From Candidatus Pacearchaeota archaeon (GTDB lineage: Bacteria > Patescibacteriota > Minisyncoccia > Minisyncoccales > Minisyncoccaceae), in assembly GCA_035404185.1 (NCBI GenBank), contig DAONGN010000001.1:124001-188000 (forward strand): 64,000 nucleotides of DNA, read 5' to 3'. Under the pieces are notes generated by a model. The model was not told the origin of the DNA, did not search any database, and saw only the letters and a list, made by a program, of their open reading frames with translations. Positions 43,206 through 51,462 of this stretch are shown one piece after another. Numbering within the stretch: position 1 is the stretch's first letter; every line of letters begins with the position of its first letter. The position numbers and the translations under genes are program-made.

Positions 43206-43213
43206 ACATTTTA

Positions 43214-43242
43214 ATTATACTTTATCGTTTAAAAGCGTACAA
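43214..43242 (-). promoter_or_regulatory. Promoter of the VirB2-fusion operon
   Basis: Minus strand TTGTAC (43237-43242), 17 bases, TATAAT (43214-43219), then eight bases to the ATG at 43205: an almost leaderless start. It is back to back with the plus-strand promoter at 43245-43273. Confidence 0.7.
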
Positions 43243-43244
43243 GC

Positions 43245-43273
43245 TTGACAATATTACATATAGACATTATAAT
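43245..43273 (+). promoter_or_regulatory. Consensus sigma-70 promoter, divergent
   Basis: TTGACA (43245-43250), 17 bases, TATAAT (43268-43273): a perfect match to consensus. A ~70-base leader follows, containing a hairpin (GTAGTCTC...GAGTCTAC, 43290-43308, one mismatch) and the SD GGAGG at 43336-43340. Confidence 0.85.
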
Positions 43274-43348
43274 ATATATAGAACCTTGGTAGTCTCGGAG
43301 AGTCTACAAAGTTCATCACAATTATATACATATTTGGAGGAATTAAAA

Positions 43349-43666
43349 ATGAAGACTATATACGCATTTATTCTTATCGTAATCTGCATCGCAATTACGA
43401 TTGTTGGCTGGAATGGATTAATGAAAACCTACTCTGCACAGTCTTCCTCAGACAATGGAAACAGGGACATAAGCACAGCAGATGGCATGAACTACTACTT
43501 GAACCGAATAAGTGAGTTCGACGATCACTCAGAAAAAAAGAATCCATTTGTTGCTCCAATAGGATCCACTGCCATAGGAATCGTTGGGGCTTGTTATGGA
43601 GCTTATTCTATAGCAAAAAACATGCACCCAAAATTACCTAAGGATTCGAAACCAATGGGAGGCTAA
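43349..43666 (+). CDS. Small membrane-anchored protein with a strong ribosome-binding site
   Basis: 105 residues from MKTIYAFILIV at 43349, chosen because GGAGG lies eight bases upstream; the longer frame from 43286 has no such site. One N-terminal transmembrane helix (~3-22), a hydrophilic middle, and a second, glycine-rich hydrophobic stretch (~66-88), ending in a PKLPKDSKPMGG tail. No family recognised. Its more balanced codon use and perfect promoter and SD set it apart from its neighbours. Confidence 0.6.
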   Translation: MKTIYAFILIVICIAITIVGWNGLMKTYSAQSSSDNGNRDISTADGMNYYLNRISEFDDHSEKKNPFVAPIGSTAIGIVGACYGAYSIAKNMHPKLPKDSKPMGG

Positions 43667-43745
43667 TTTTAAAAATTATTCGCCCATTTTTTAATTCAAA
43701 AGTATTTACAGTTAAACATAAGTTATATATAATAAAATTAATATT

Positions 43746-45713
43746 ATGTTTAAATTTAAAAAAATAAAAATAATAGCTTGTTCTTTATTTATTTTTTTAA
43801 TAATTATTTTACCGTTAGGAAATATATTAGCGGCCGACCCATTTGAGAACATTGCTAATCTTTGGTTTATGGGACCAACTTCAATCCCTGCTGGAATTTT
43901 ATTGACCGGACTTCAGTATGTTAATCTTCTACCAGAAACAAAAGAAGGAGGAGATATAAACAATCCGGTTGATTTTGTATTTTCGGGAATAGCAAAATTT
44001 GGATACACACTTTTATATACTGGATCTACCGCACTGCTAACGCTTGGACAATCATTATTGGGTTACGTTATAGATGGAAATTTTACAGGAATGGGCATAA
44101 CAGATTTTAACACAAAAAGCCCTACTTATAATCCAGTCGTAGCAGAAGGATGGGGAATAGTAAGAAATATTGCCAATGCAGCATTAATAATAGGATTAGT
44201 TATTATTGCCATTAATATAATAATAGGAAGAGAAGAAAATAAAGCAAAAAAAACATTAGTTAATTTTATAATCATTGCTCTTTTAATAAATTTCACTCCT
44301 GTTCTTTGTGGATTCTTGATAGATGGTTGTAATATTGTAACAAAATCATTTATAACTGGTGGAATAAATCCAGCGTTTTCTAATTCAGTACTATCGTCTT
44401 TCGATGATATAAGAAAAAAAATTCCTAGTCAAAGTATGACTTTAATTTTTGCAGGAATAATTTTTTTAATATTTTCTCTTATTTCTTTTTTTATTTATGT
44501 TCTCTATGCTATTTTATTCGCCGCTAGATATGTAATCTTGTGGATACTTGTGATAGCTTCGCCAATAGCATTTGCAACAAAAGTTTTCCCACAATCAAAA
44601 TATATTAGAAATATTTTTCCAAGCATTCTTTATTGGGATGATTGGATACAAAGCTTTGTTCAGTGGTGTACAATAGGAATACCTGCTGGATTATTCATAT
44701 ATCTATCAAATATGATGATAACTACGGCTCAAAAAACTCCAGCTCCAACAAGTTCAGGAAATATTATTACTGATGTTATTGGAGGACTTCTCATATACTT
44801 CATTCCTCTTTTGTTTCTTATTGCAGGATTTTTTGTCACTATATCTACGGGAGGACAAGTTGGTTCATTTGTCGGAGGTATTGCTACTGGCGCTTGGGCA
44901 ATGAGTGGAGGAAAAATTGCAGGAAGATTAATGGGAGGAGTAAAAGATACTGCTGAAAGATCTCTAACTCTAGCAAAAGAAGGAATCGCTGGTACTGGAG
45001 GAGCAATACTTACAGGAAAAACTCCTTTGTCTTTCGAAAACAGAGAAGAAGGCAGAAGAACTCTTGATAAATTATCATTTGGGGCTCCAAGCGCTAAAGA
45101 TGATAAAGAGGCTGCTCAAGATTATCTTAAAAAACATCCTGGAGCTTATGACTTTAAAACTAGAGAAGGATTAAAAAGAACCGAACTTAATAAAGATGTT
45201 GGAGAATATATAGATGGTGCAAAAACACCCGATGAATTAAAGGCCATCATTAAAGACATTGAAACTCTTGGAAGTCAAAAAACTAAAGATATGGCTGCTA
45301 TTAAACTTGCAGGAAAAACCGATATACTGAAAGATGGCTATAGCAATTTTGTTAATAACACAGACAACAAAATTAATATAACAAATAAGATCGAAGGAAT
45401 GAGCGCAAAAACTGCACAAAAAGATATTAGTGCTAAAGCTCTTGGTAATTATGATATATTTAAAAATCTTAATGTAAAACAGATAGATTATATTGCAGAT
45501 CAAGGCTCTGAAAAACAAAGACAAGCAATGAAAGAAATGATTTGGGGAAGTGGCAACGCAGAGTTTGCAAAAAAAATGAGTGATTTAGTTTTAAAATCTC
45601 AAAATAAGGTTGCTGGAAAAACTTTTACTCCGAAAGAGATGGCTGAGGCAAAAGCAGAATATGATAAAAATGTAGAAAATATACAAGCACTTCTTAATAA
45701 AAAAATTGTATAA
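43746..45713 (+). CDS. VirB6/TrbL-like polytopic membrane protein
   Basis: 655 residues. Signal/first helix (~8-30), then about six transmembrane segments between ~75 and ~385 (including ALIIGLVIIAINIIIG, LVNFIIIALLINFTPVLCG, YVLYAILFAARYVILW and YFIPLLFLIAGFFVT), then a ~250-residue cytoplasmic helical tail rich in K, D and A. This layout matches VirB6/TrbL-type inner-membrane channel proteins of type IV secretion systems as seen in Patescibacteria. It is followed one base later by a small acidic protein and faces the VirB2-fusion operon. Confidence 0.7.
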   Translation: MFKFKKIKIIACSLFIFLIIILPLGNILAADPFENIANLWFMGPTSIPAGILLTGLQYVNLLPETKEGGDINNPVDFVFSGIAKFGYTLLYTGSTALLTLGQSLLGYVIDGNFTGMGITDFNTKSPTYNPVVAEGWGIVRNIANAALIIGLVIIAINIIIGREENKAKKTLVNFIIIALLINFTPVLCGFLIDGCNIVTKSFITGGINPAFSNSVLSSFDDIRKKIPSQSMTLIFAGIIFLIFSLISFFIYVLYAILFAARYVILWILVIASPIAFATKVFPQSKYIRNIFPSILYWDDWIQSFVQWCTIGIPAGLFIYLSNMMITTAQKTPAPTSSGNIITDVIGGLLIYFIPLLFLIAGFFVTISTGGQVGSFVGGIATGAWAMSGGKIAGRLMGGVKDTAERSLTLAKEGIAGTGGAILTGKTPLSFENREEGRRTLDKLSFGAPSAKDDKEAAQDYLKKHPGAYDFKTREGLKRTELNKDVGEYIDGAKTPDELKAIIKDIETLGSQKTKDMAAIKLAGKTDILKDGYSNFVNNTDNKINITNKIEGMSAKTAQKDISAKALGNYDIFKNLNVKQIDYIADQGSEKQRQAMKEMIWGSGNAEFAKKMSDLVLKSQNKVAGKTFTPKEMAEAKAEYDKNVENIQALLNKKIV

Positions 45714-45714
45714 A

Positions 45715-46170
45715 ATGTTAAACATTTTACCATTTGTAGAGGAGTTAGTAGATAAATATGAATTAGAAAAAGACATCATAGAAAATGATGAAATTTTAAA
45801 AAACAAATTATCTGGAGTGAATGATTATTCAGAGAGAGTTTTTATTAAATTTCTTTACAGCGACGAATTAAAAAACTCTATAATTAATGATATCCCCCTA
45901 AATACTCCTTTTGCCAAAATTAAAAAAATAATAGACGGTTTGATAAATAAAAAAATAGACAAAGATAATTTATCATTGACGCTACAAAAAGAATTAGTGA
46001 TATCTCCGGAAATTTCGGAAAAAATATCCGAAGATATATTGGGAAACGAAGACATAATGAACGAAGTAATCGCTGTAAAAATTATTGAAAATGAAGAAGA
46101 AGGAGAGGACGGTCAAAAAATAGAACCAAAAAAAACAACCAAAAGTATTGGTTATGAATTGTTAAAGTAA
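45715..46170 (+). CDS. Acidic helical protein of unknown function
   Basis: 151 residues from the ATG at 45715, one base after the previous stop (a TTG nine bases earlier would overlap it). Soluble, predicted mostly alpha-helical, with many D, E, K and I residues (ELVDKYELEKDIIENDEILKNKL). No motif recognised. Its tight coupling to the VirB6-like gene suggests a partner of that protein's cytoplasmic tail. Confidence 0.55.
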   Translation: MLNILPFVEELVDKYELEKDIIENDEILKNKLSGVNDYSERVFIKFLYSDELKNSIINDIPLNTPFAKIKKIIDGLINKKIDKDNLSLTLQKELVISPEISEKISEDILGNEDIMNEVIAVKIIENEEEGEDGQKIEPKKTTKSIGYELLK

Positions 46171-46180
46171 AAAAATAAGG

Positions 46181-47509
46181 CTAGTCATCGTCATCTTCTT
46201 CGACAACGACTCCCGCCTTTTTAAGTAATTCTTTTTTTCTCTTACTTTCACTATCCGGCTGCGCTTTTTTTGATGATGAACCACTGCTTTTATTAGGAGC
46301 TGCTTGGTCAGCCATCATTTTACCTACAGCTATTATGGAAGCTAGTGAACCAAGCTCCCCAGTAGCGTTTGTTTCAAACTGGAAATATCGTCCCAACTCA
46401 GCTTTCCTGAGTGTCACCACGATAGCAAGATTATTTTCATAATCTTTGCCATATTTTTCCTGGAAAACTTCTGGTTGTTTTTCTTTGATTTCTCTTAATT
46501 CTCCAGTATTTACTCCTCGTTGAGAAGCTGTCATTTCCACTGCAGTTCCAGTAATTTCTTGTGCTAGTTTGTATGCACTAGCACGAGCCCCAATTTCGGT
46601 CACAACTTTTTCTTTTTCTGCAGTGATCTTCTTTGTGGTCAGTTTTCTGTAATTTTCATCAGGATCCATATTTTTAATATTGAGTTTGCTCAATTTAATG
46701 CCACAAGTTTTTATTAAATCATCGAGCATTCCTCCTTCTTCCCAGTCTCTCATCATTTTTTCACTGAGAGCTGATTTTATTTTCGTGCCACCTGATGAAT
46801 TATCTGAAAAACACCCAGACGTAGCAACAAGTTCATCGTAAGACTGCCTTCTTGTTTCGTCCCTTAAATAGCTCCATATTCTTGCAAACACAATTTGGAA
46901 TGGATTTTGAACCTTAGTTGCAGCCGCAATGTCTACGATTTCTAAAACCACTGAGAAGCCCCAGGCAATTGGCATATTGTCTTTATCTTCTGCTTTTTTA
47001 AGAGTAGAAGAATAAATATCTGGACGAACCAAGATGTAGTCCATTTCTTCTGTTCTTGTAAGATCTTCTCCCTCCTCATTCGTACTTGTCCATGTAAATT
47101 TACGGAAGGGGATTCTGTATAAAGGCCATAGACCGATAAAATGAATTCCGAAATATCTAGGAAAAAATCCTGGACCGTCTTCACAATCGGTTGCATTGCG
47201 AACTTTAAATCTACTATCAAGAACATGGTCTAAGAAAACCAATATTGCAGAAACAAATGTTCCTCCTCGATAAATTCGCTTTGCTGTTCCTTCCTCTATA
47301 AAAGTAAAATTAACATTGTTGGGTGCCATCACAAAGATACTTAAAAAATAGAACACAATGAGCGTAACAATCAGTGAGATTATGACGCTTATTATGCTTA
47401 AACCCATAACAACGATCGGACCAATCAGGGTCGCGAGCAGAGCAATGGTGGTCGACAGAAAAACGATACTTTCTTTTTCAGTATGGTACTTAAGTAACAT
47501 TTCTTTCAC
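46181..47509 (-). CDS. SPFH/band-7-like membrane protein
   Basis: 442 residues. Two close hydrophobic segments at the N terminus (~18-40 and ~42-62), then an SPFH-like domain (~65-290; VAPN/MAPNNVNFTFIEEGTAKRI and the KVQNPFQIVFARI and KLNIKNMDP segments), a helical part rich in A, E and K, and an acidic tail ending EEDDDD. SPFH proteins scaffold membrane microdomains or regulate proteases. An AGGAG site lies before the ATG. It converges with the acidic helical gene. Confidence 0.7.
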   Translation of the reverse strand: MKEMLLKYHTEKESIVFLSTTIALLATLIGPIVVMGLSIISVIISLIVTLIVFYFLSIFVMAPNNVNFTFIEEGTAKRIYRGGTFVSAILVFLDHVLDSRFKVRNATDCEDGPGFFPRYFGIHFIGLWPLYRIPFRKFTWTSTNEEGEDLTRTEEMDYILVRPDIYSSTLKKAEDKDNMPIAWGFSVVLEIVDIAAATKVQNPFQIVFARIWSYLRDETRRQSYDELVATSGCFSDNSSGGTKIKSALSEKMMRDWEEGGMLDDLIKTCGIKLSKLNIKNMDPDENYRKLTTKKITAEKEKVVTEIGARASAYKLAQEITGTAVEMTASQRGVNTGELREIKEKQPEVFQEKYGKDYENNLAIVVTLRKAELGRYFQFETNATGELGSLASIIAVGKMMADQAAPNKSSGSSSKKAQPDSESKRKKELLKKAGVVVEEDDDD

Positions 47510-47622
47510 TCCTGTAAATCTGAATATTTTAATGTAAAGGGTTCAAATTACGTAAACGTAATATCCTTTGGCTCCGCCAAAGAACAATATTATTATGTAC
47601 TATTTATATATATTTGTCAATG

Positions 47623-47651
47623 TTGACACAATCACCCTAAAACACCATAAT
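47623..47651 (+). promoter_or_regulatory. Promoter of the 44-residue ORF
   Basis: TTGACA (47623-47628), 17 bases, CATAAT (47646-47651). Expected start near 47658, leaving a ~40-base leader with GGAGG before the ATG at 47699. Confidence 0.65.
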
Positions 47652-47698
47652 ACTACCAGTTAATAATCTTTTAAAAAAGTCTTACTGGAGGAAAGGTT

Positions 47699-47833
47699 AT
47701 GATTAACATTGCACTAATTAGCCAAGGATGGCAAACAAGAACAACGATTACAAGCATTTTATCAACATGGCTATCGAACAATGATTCATCTCTAAAAAAA
47801 CGGGGTAATCATAATGATACTCCATTAAAATGA
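47699..47833 (+). CDS. 44-residue ORF with strong SD, adjacent to the RiPP locus
   Basis: Begins MINIALISQGWQTRTT and ends NHNDTPLK, with TGA as stop. CTGGAGG lies at 47685-47691, and it has its own promoter and a terminator directly after it, so the complete unit looks expressed. It has no cysteine and no clear membrane helix; the composition is rich in T, S and N. It could be a small regulator, an immunity peptide or a second precursor. No relative is known to me. Confidence 0.5.
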   Translation: MINIALISQGWQTRTTITSILSTWLSNNDSSLKKRGNHNDTPLK

Positions 47834-47852
47834 CCCAAAAGGTCTTTTTTTT
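47832..47852 (+). terminator. Terminator after the 44-residue ORF
   Basis: Short GACC/GGTC stem with a five-base loop and a T8 tract, overlapping the TGA stop. Confidence 0.6.
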
Positions 47853-47910
47853 ATAACAAATTTCATCTATTTTATTTAAAAAGACCACTTTCTCCCTTAT
47901 TTTTAAAATA

Positions 47911-47939
47911 TTGACGTACAATCCATTATATTATATAGT
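47911..47939 (+). promoter_or_regulatory. Promoter of the candidate RiPP operon
   Basis: TTGACG (47911-47916), 17 bases, TATAGT (47934-47939). The leader then has GAGG...CCTC complementarity (47951-47965) before the first ORF at 47967. Confidence 0.7.
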
Positions 47940-47966
47940 AAAAATGGACGAGGGGAATAATCCTCA

Positions 47967-48071
47967 ATGAGTTCTTTAAAAATTAGTAATTTTGAGAAGT
48001 CTCAAGCTCAAAATACAAAAATCCATAAAGAGCGTATTGAATTCAGAACTAAAGAAAAGGAGGTATCATGA
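47967..48071 (+). CDS. 34-residue basic ORF coupled to the RiPP precursor
   Basis: Begins MSSLKISNFEKSQ and ends RTKEKEVS: soluble, charged, without cysteine. Its TGA overlaps the ATG of the precursor gene (ATGA, 48068-48071), and the precursor's AGGAGGT lies inside its last codons. It may be a leader ORF that couples translation, or a small accessory or recognition peptide. Confidence 0.5.
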   Translation: MSSLKISNFEKSQAQNTKIHKERIEFRTKEKEVS

Positions 48072-48172
48072 CAGAATATTCTATCCCTAATGATGATCTT
48101 CAGATCCTCGACGAAGGAACAGATTGCGGAACAAGGACCGGCAACGTTGGAAAAGACGGTTGCGGGTACTAA
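48068..48172 (+). CDS. Candidate RiPP precursor peptide
   Basis: 34 residues. The N-terminal ~19 residues are acidic and aliphatic (MTEYSIPNDDLQILDEG), as expected for a leader. The C-terminal part CGTRTGNVGKDGCGY has two cysteines and is rich in G, T, N and D, as expected for a core. A perfect AGGAGGT lies four bases before the ATG, the strongest ribosome-binding site in the window, fitting a highly translated substrate. The radical SAM/SPASM gene begins 34 bases after its stop. Thioether (ranthi/sacti-type) or C-C crosslinks are possible; no known precursor family is matched. Confidence 0.72.
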   Translation: MTEYSIPNDDLQILDEGTDCGTRTGNVGKDGCGY

Positions 48173-48206
48173 AATTCTTCAATTTTTATTTTTTGAGGTT
48201 GTTATC

Positions 48207-49538
48207 ATGATTAAATGGTCAATGTTTAATTTCTTCATCGATGATGGCGCTTACTTAATTATAAAAAATACTCTTACTGCTTCTGTAGTAAGAATCAGTA
48301 AAAAATTAAAAAACGAACTAGATAGTTCATTGCTATTAATTAATTATGAGCATCTCTTCAATCTTAAGGATCCAACAAGGCAAGATTTAATTGTCAAAAA
48401 ACTTTTAGAAAAGGGCTTATTGGTAGATTATGCGATAAACGAAAAGCAAAAATATAAAAAATTATTCTTGAATTATCGAAAGAAAGATACGGTGTTTGCT
48501 ATCTATCTCGCTACAACAACAGATTGCCAATTAGACTGCCCTTATTGCTTTGAAGGAAGAGAAAAGAAAAAAGATTACATGTCCATAAAAGAAGCTGACG
48601 ATATTGTTAGATGGACCTCTAAATATCTTGATCAAAACATATGTAGTAAATTAAGAGTGGTTCTTTATGGGGGAGAACCATTATTAAATAAAAAGATTAT
48701 CAAATATATCCTACCGAAATTTAAAGATATTTCTGACAAAAATTTCATAACTCTTGAGGTCGGTATTTTAACAAATGGTGAATTTTTAAATTTTGAAATG
48801 GGTAAATTTCTAAACGCTTACAATCTTGATAAAGTCCAAATTACCATTGATGGTCCAGAAAAAGTTCATGACTCAAGAAGGTTTAGAAAAAAAACAAAAA
48901 GGGGGACTTTCCAAAAAATAATTAACAACATTATTTGTTTGCTTGAAAATAATTTTGTCTCTAGAGTAGACATTAGAATCAATTTTGATATACAAAATAT
49001 AAATCGTATCCCCGAACTATTTGATGTTTTAAAATCAAAAGGGGTAGGAGACAAGGTAAATTTATCTTTTGGAATAATAACCCCAACTATTCCTACTGGC
49101 CAAAGAAGTTATTTTAAAGAAAATGGCCTTAAACAAGTGGATAATGCAGAAAAATATATATGGCTTTGTTCTGAGGCCAAAAAAAGAAACCTTAGGATTC
49201 CTAAAGAATTCTTAGCAGGACCTTGGTGTATGGCAAGAAAAATACATTCAGCCGTTGTTTTACCTAAAGGCGGCATACTAAAATGCATTAGTCTTGTTGG
49301 AAGAGACAAATTTATTTTTAACGACATATATAACCATGTAAACCTTATAGATAAAAGGTTTACAAACTTTAAATATATTGATTATTGCTTAAATAGTAAC
49401 TGTCCATTTGTCCCTATTTGTGGTGGCGGATGTAGATTTGAAGCATACTTGTCAACAGGAAGTTTCTCAAAACCACACTGCCAGAAACAATTAATAGAAA
49501 ACATTAATAAAGGATTGATCATCCTTAATTACAAATAA
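48207..49538 (+). CDS. Radical SAM/SPASM peptide maturase
   Basis: 443 residues from MIKWSMFNF at 48207, preceded by GAGGTT; the frame is open up to 48090 but that part overlaps the precursor in another frame. Residues ~1-95 may include a RRE-like precursor-binding region (SVVRISKKLKNEL). The [4Fe-4S]-SAM motif is C107-x3-C111-x2-C114 (DCQLDCPYC), followed by VVLYGGEPLLN and QITIDGP. The C-terminal SPASM region has CxxxxCx5Cx3C (CLNSNCPFVPICGGGC) and a final Cys in KPHC for auxiliary clusters. This matches enzymes that crosslink ribosomal peptides. A terminator follows the stop. Confidence 0.87.
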   Translation: MIKWSMFNFFIDDGAYLIIKNTLTASVVRISKKLKNELDSSLLLINYEHLFNLKDPTRQDLIVKKLLEKGLLVDYAINEKQKYKKLFLNYRKKDTVFAIYLATTTDCQLDCPYCFEGREKKKDYMSIKEADDIVRWTSKYLDQNICSKLRVVLYGGEPLLNKKIIKYILPKFKDISDKNFITLEVGILTNGEFLNFEMGKFLNAYNLDKVQITIDGPEKVHDSRRFRKKTKRGTFQKIINNIICLLENNFVSRVDIRINFDIQNINRIPELFDVLKSKGVGDKVNLSFGIITPTIPTGQRSYFKENGLKQVDNAEKYIWLCSEAKKRNLRIPKEFLAGPWCMARKIHSAVVLPKGGILKCISLVGRDKFIFNDIYNHVNLIDKRFTNFKYIDYCLNSNCPFVPICGGGCRFEAYLSTGSFSKPHCQKQLIENINKGLIILNYK

Positions 49539-49560
49539 CCAATAAATAGGTTATTTTTTA
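49533..49560 (+). terminator. Terminator of the radical SAM gene
   Basis: AAATAACC (49533-49540) and GGTTATTT (49549-49556) form an 8-bp stem with a T tract; the stop codon lies in the 5' arm. Confidence 0.75.
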
Positions 49561-49588
49561 ATATTTATCTTTGTGGTATATTAAAAAC

Positions 49589-50347
49589 ATGGAATACAAA
49601 CAAAACATATCTTGGTATAAAAATGACTATCTTTATAAATCTTTGGCTAAAAAAGAGTCTCTTCATTATAATTTTTATTTTTTAAAAAATTCTTTAGCTG
49701 AAAAAGATATTAAAAAAATTGTAAAACTGAAGGAAAAACATTATAAAAAAATACTGTCTTGGTTAAATTTAAATAATACTAGAAAAATTGATTATTATAT
49801 ATATTCGTCATTAAAAGAAAAATCTTCTTTAATGGGGGATAATAGTCCAGGCAATGCTATCTGGAAAAAATTAAATACTTCTAATGTTCCTCAAAAATTT
49901 GAAATACATTGTGTTTACAATAAAAGCTGTAAATTTATAGGAGAACACGAGGACACCCATTTACTATCTTTGCCTTGGGGATTATCAATCTATTTATTTT
50001 GTGAAGGATTATCGCAATATATGGAAAATAACTTTATGGGAGAAAAATTAAATATTGCCGCTATAAAATTATTAAAAAATGGCAATCTTTATCCCATTAG
50101 ATATCTTTATGATAATAAAAATTGGGAGAATGTAAAACAGATTATTATATATCCCCAAGCCGGATCATTTACCAAATTTTTAATAAAAAAATACGGTAAG
50201 AATAATTTTAAACATCTTTATCAAAATACTTCAAGAAAAAATACCGTAACCTTTAATTTATTAAAAATTAAAAAAATATATCGTAAAGACATAAAACAAC
50301 TTGAAGAAGAATGGATAAATTATCTTAAAACAACTACTAAAAGTTAA
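49589..50347 (+). CDS. Gluzincin-type metallopeptidase (HExxH) next to the RiPP locus
   Basis: 252 residues from MEYKQNISWY at 49589, six bases after a TATATT, so probably leaderless. H120-E-D-T-H124 is a zinc-peptidase HExxH motif, and E139 in CEGLSQYMEN is the expected third ligand; F/C-EGL..Y is typical of peptidase MA/M61-like gluzincins. The N-terminal ~100 residues are basic and helical. No transmembrane segment. It has its own promoter but lies directly after the radical SAM gene, which makes it a candidate leader peptidase for the matured peptide. It could also be unrelated. Confidence 0.62.
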   Translation: MEYKQNISWYKNDYLYKSLAKKESLHYNFYFLKNSLAEKDIKKIVKLKEKHYKKILSWLNLNNTRKIDYYIYSSLKEKSSLMGDNSPGNAIWKKLNTSNVPQKFEIHCVYNKSCKFIGEHEDTHLLSLPWGLSIYLFCEGLSQYMENNFMGEKLNIAAIKLLKNGNLYPIRYLYDNKNWENVKQIIIYPQAGSFTKFLIKKYGKNNFKHLYQNTSRKNTVTFNLLKIKKIYRKDIKQLEEEWINYLKTTTKS

Positions 50348-50427
50348 TTTCTATTAAAGATAAAGAATATTCACATCTTTTTGTCAATATTTAAACATTG
50401 GACATATTTTGTTAAGATATTAATATC

Positions 50428-51462
50428 ATGAACGAAGAACAAATAAAAATACTATTAGAAGAATTAGAAAACGACTTACAATCAGCCGAGTCTTCTGTTG
50501 CTATAACAAAAATATGGCATAAATATTTTAGCGACACCGGATCTTTTAAATTATTAATAAAAAAAATAAAAGATTTACCAATAGAAGAAAAGAAAACAAC
50601 TGCTTTGATAATTCAGCAAGCATATAAAGAAGCTCAAGAATTATTTACTGAAAAAGAGAAGTCAGTAAAAGGAGGGGAGTTATCAGGAAATATTAAATCT
50701 CAATCAGAAGACATTAATCCAACTGCCCCTAAAATAGGACATTTACATCCTATATCAAAAACCATTAGAGAAATGAATGAACTTTTCGTCAGTATGGGCT
50801 TTAGTATTATGGACGGACCAGAAATAGAAACTGATGAATTTTGTTTTCAAAGATTGAATGTTCCTGCTGATCACCCAGCCAGAGACATGCAAGATACTAT
50901 ATATATTAAAGAACCTGATTTTCTATTAAGAACTCAAACTTCTTCAATTGAGGCTCAAGTTTTAGCTAAATACAAACCTCCCTTTAAAATTGTTTGTCCA
51001 GGAAGATCATATAGAAATGAAAGTGTAAATAAAAGCAATCATTTCGTCTTTCATCAATATCAAGGGGTAGTTGTTGCAGAAAAAGCTAATATGAAAGACC
51101 TCTTTGGCACTTTTCAGATTTTATTTAAAAAAATGTACGGAGATGATGTGGTTACTAGGTATAGAAATAAATACTATCCTGAAGTTGAACCAGGAGTAGG
51201 TCCAGACATGCAATGCTTCAATTGCCACGGTAAAGGCTGCCCGTTATGCAAGGGTGTCGGTTGGATTGAAATGGGAGGAGCGGGAATCATCCATCCTAAT
51301 GTTATGAAAATGGCTGGACTCGATACTAAAAAATGGGTTGGTTTTGCTTTTGGATTAGGACTTGATCGTTGGGTCATGGCCAAATACAAGATTACAGATA
51401 TTAGAACGTTACTAGGAGGAAACTTAGGATATAAATATTACGAAAATGAAAGTATTATATAG
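50428..51462 (+). CDS. pheS: Phenylalanyl-tRNA synthetase alpha subunit
   Basis: 344 residues. N-terminal coiled coil (~1-90), then the class II catalytic core: HPISKTIREMNELF, motif 2 region with DHPARDMQDTIY and RTQTSSIEAQVL, and motif 3 GFAFGLGLDRWVMAKY. It charges tRNA-Phe in the (alpha-beta)2 enzyme. It overlaps pheT by 17 bases. Confidence 0.95.
   Translation: MNEEQIKILLEELENDLQSAESSVAITKIWHKYFSDTGSFKLLIKKIKDLPIEEKKTTALIIQQAYKEAQELFTEKEKSVKGGELSGNIKSQSEDINPTAPKIGHLHPISKTIREMNELFVSMGFSIMDGPEIETDEFCFQRLNVPADHPARDMQDTIYIKEPDFLLRTQTSSIEAQVLAKYKPPFKIVCPGRSYRNESVNKSNHFVFHQYQGVVVAEKANMKDLFGTFQILFKKMYGDDVVTRYRNKYYPEVEPGVGPDMQCFNCHGKGCPLCKGVGWIEMGGAGIIHPNVMKMAGLDTKKWVGFAFGLGLDRWVMAKYKITDIRTLLGGNLGYKYYENESII

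Noticed and set aside
48090-48206. Longer N terminus for the radical SAM protein
   Set aside because: It overlaps the precursor peptide in another frame and lacks an SD; GAGGTT precedes the ATG at 48207.
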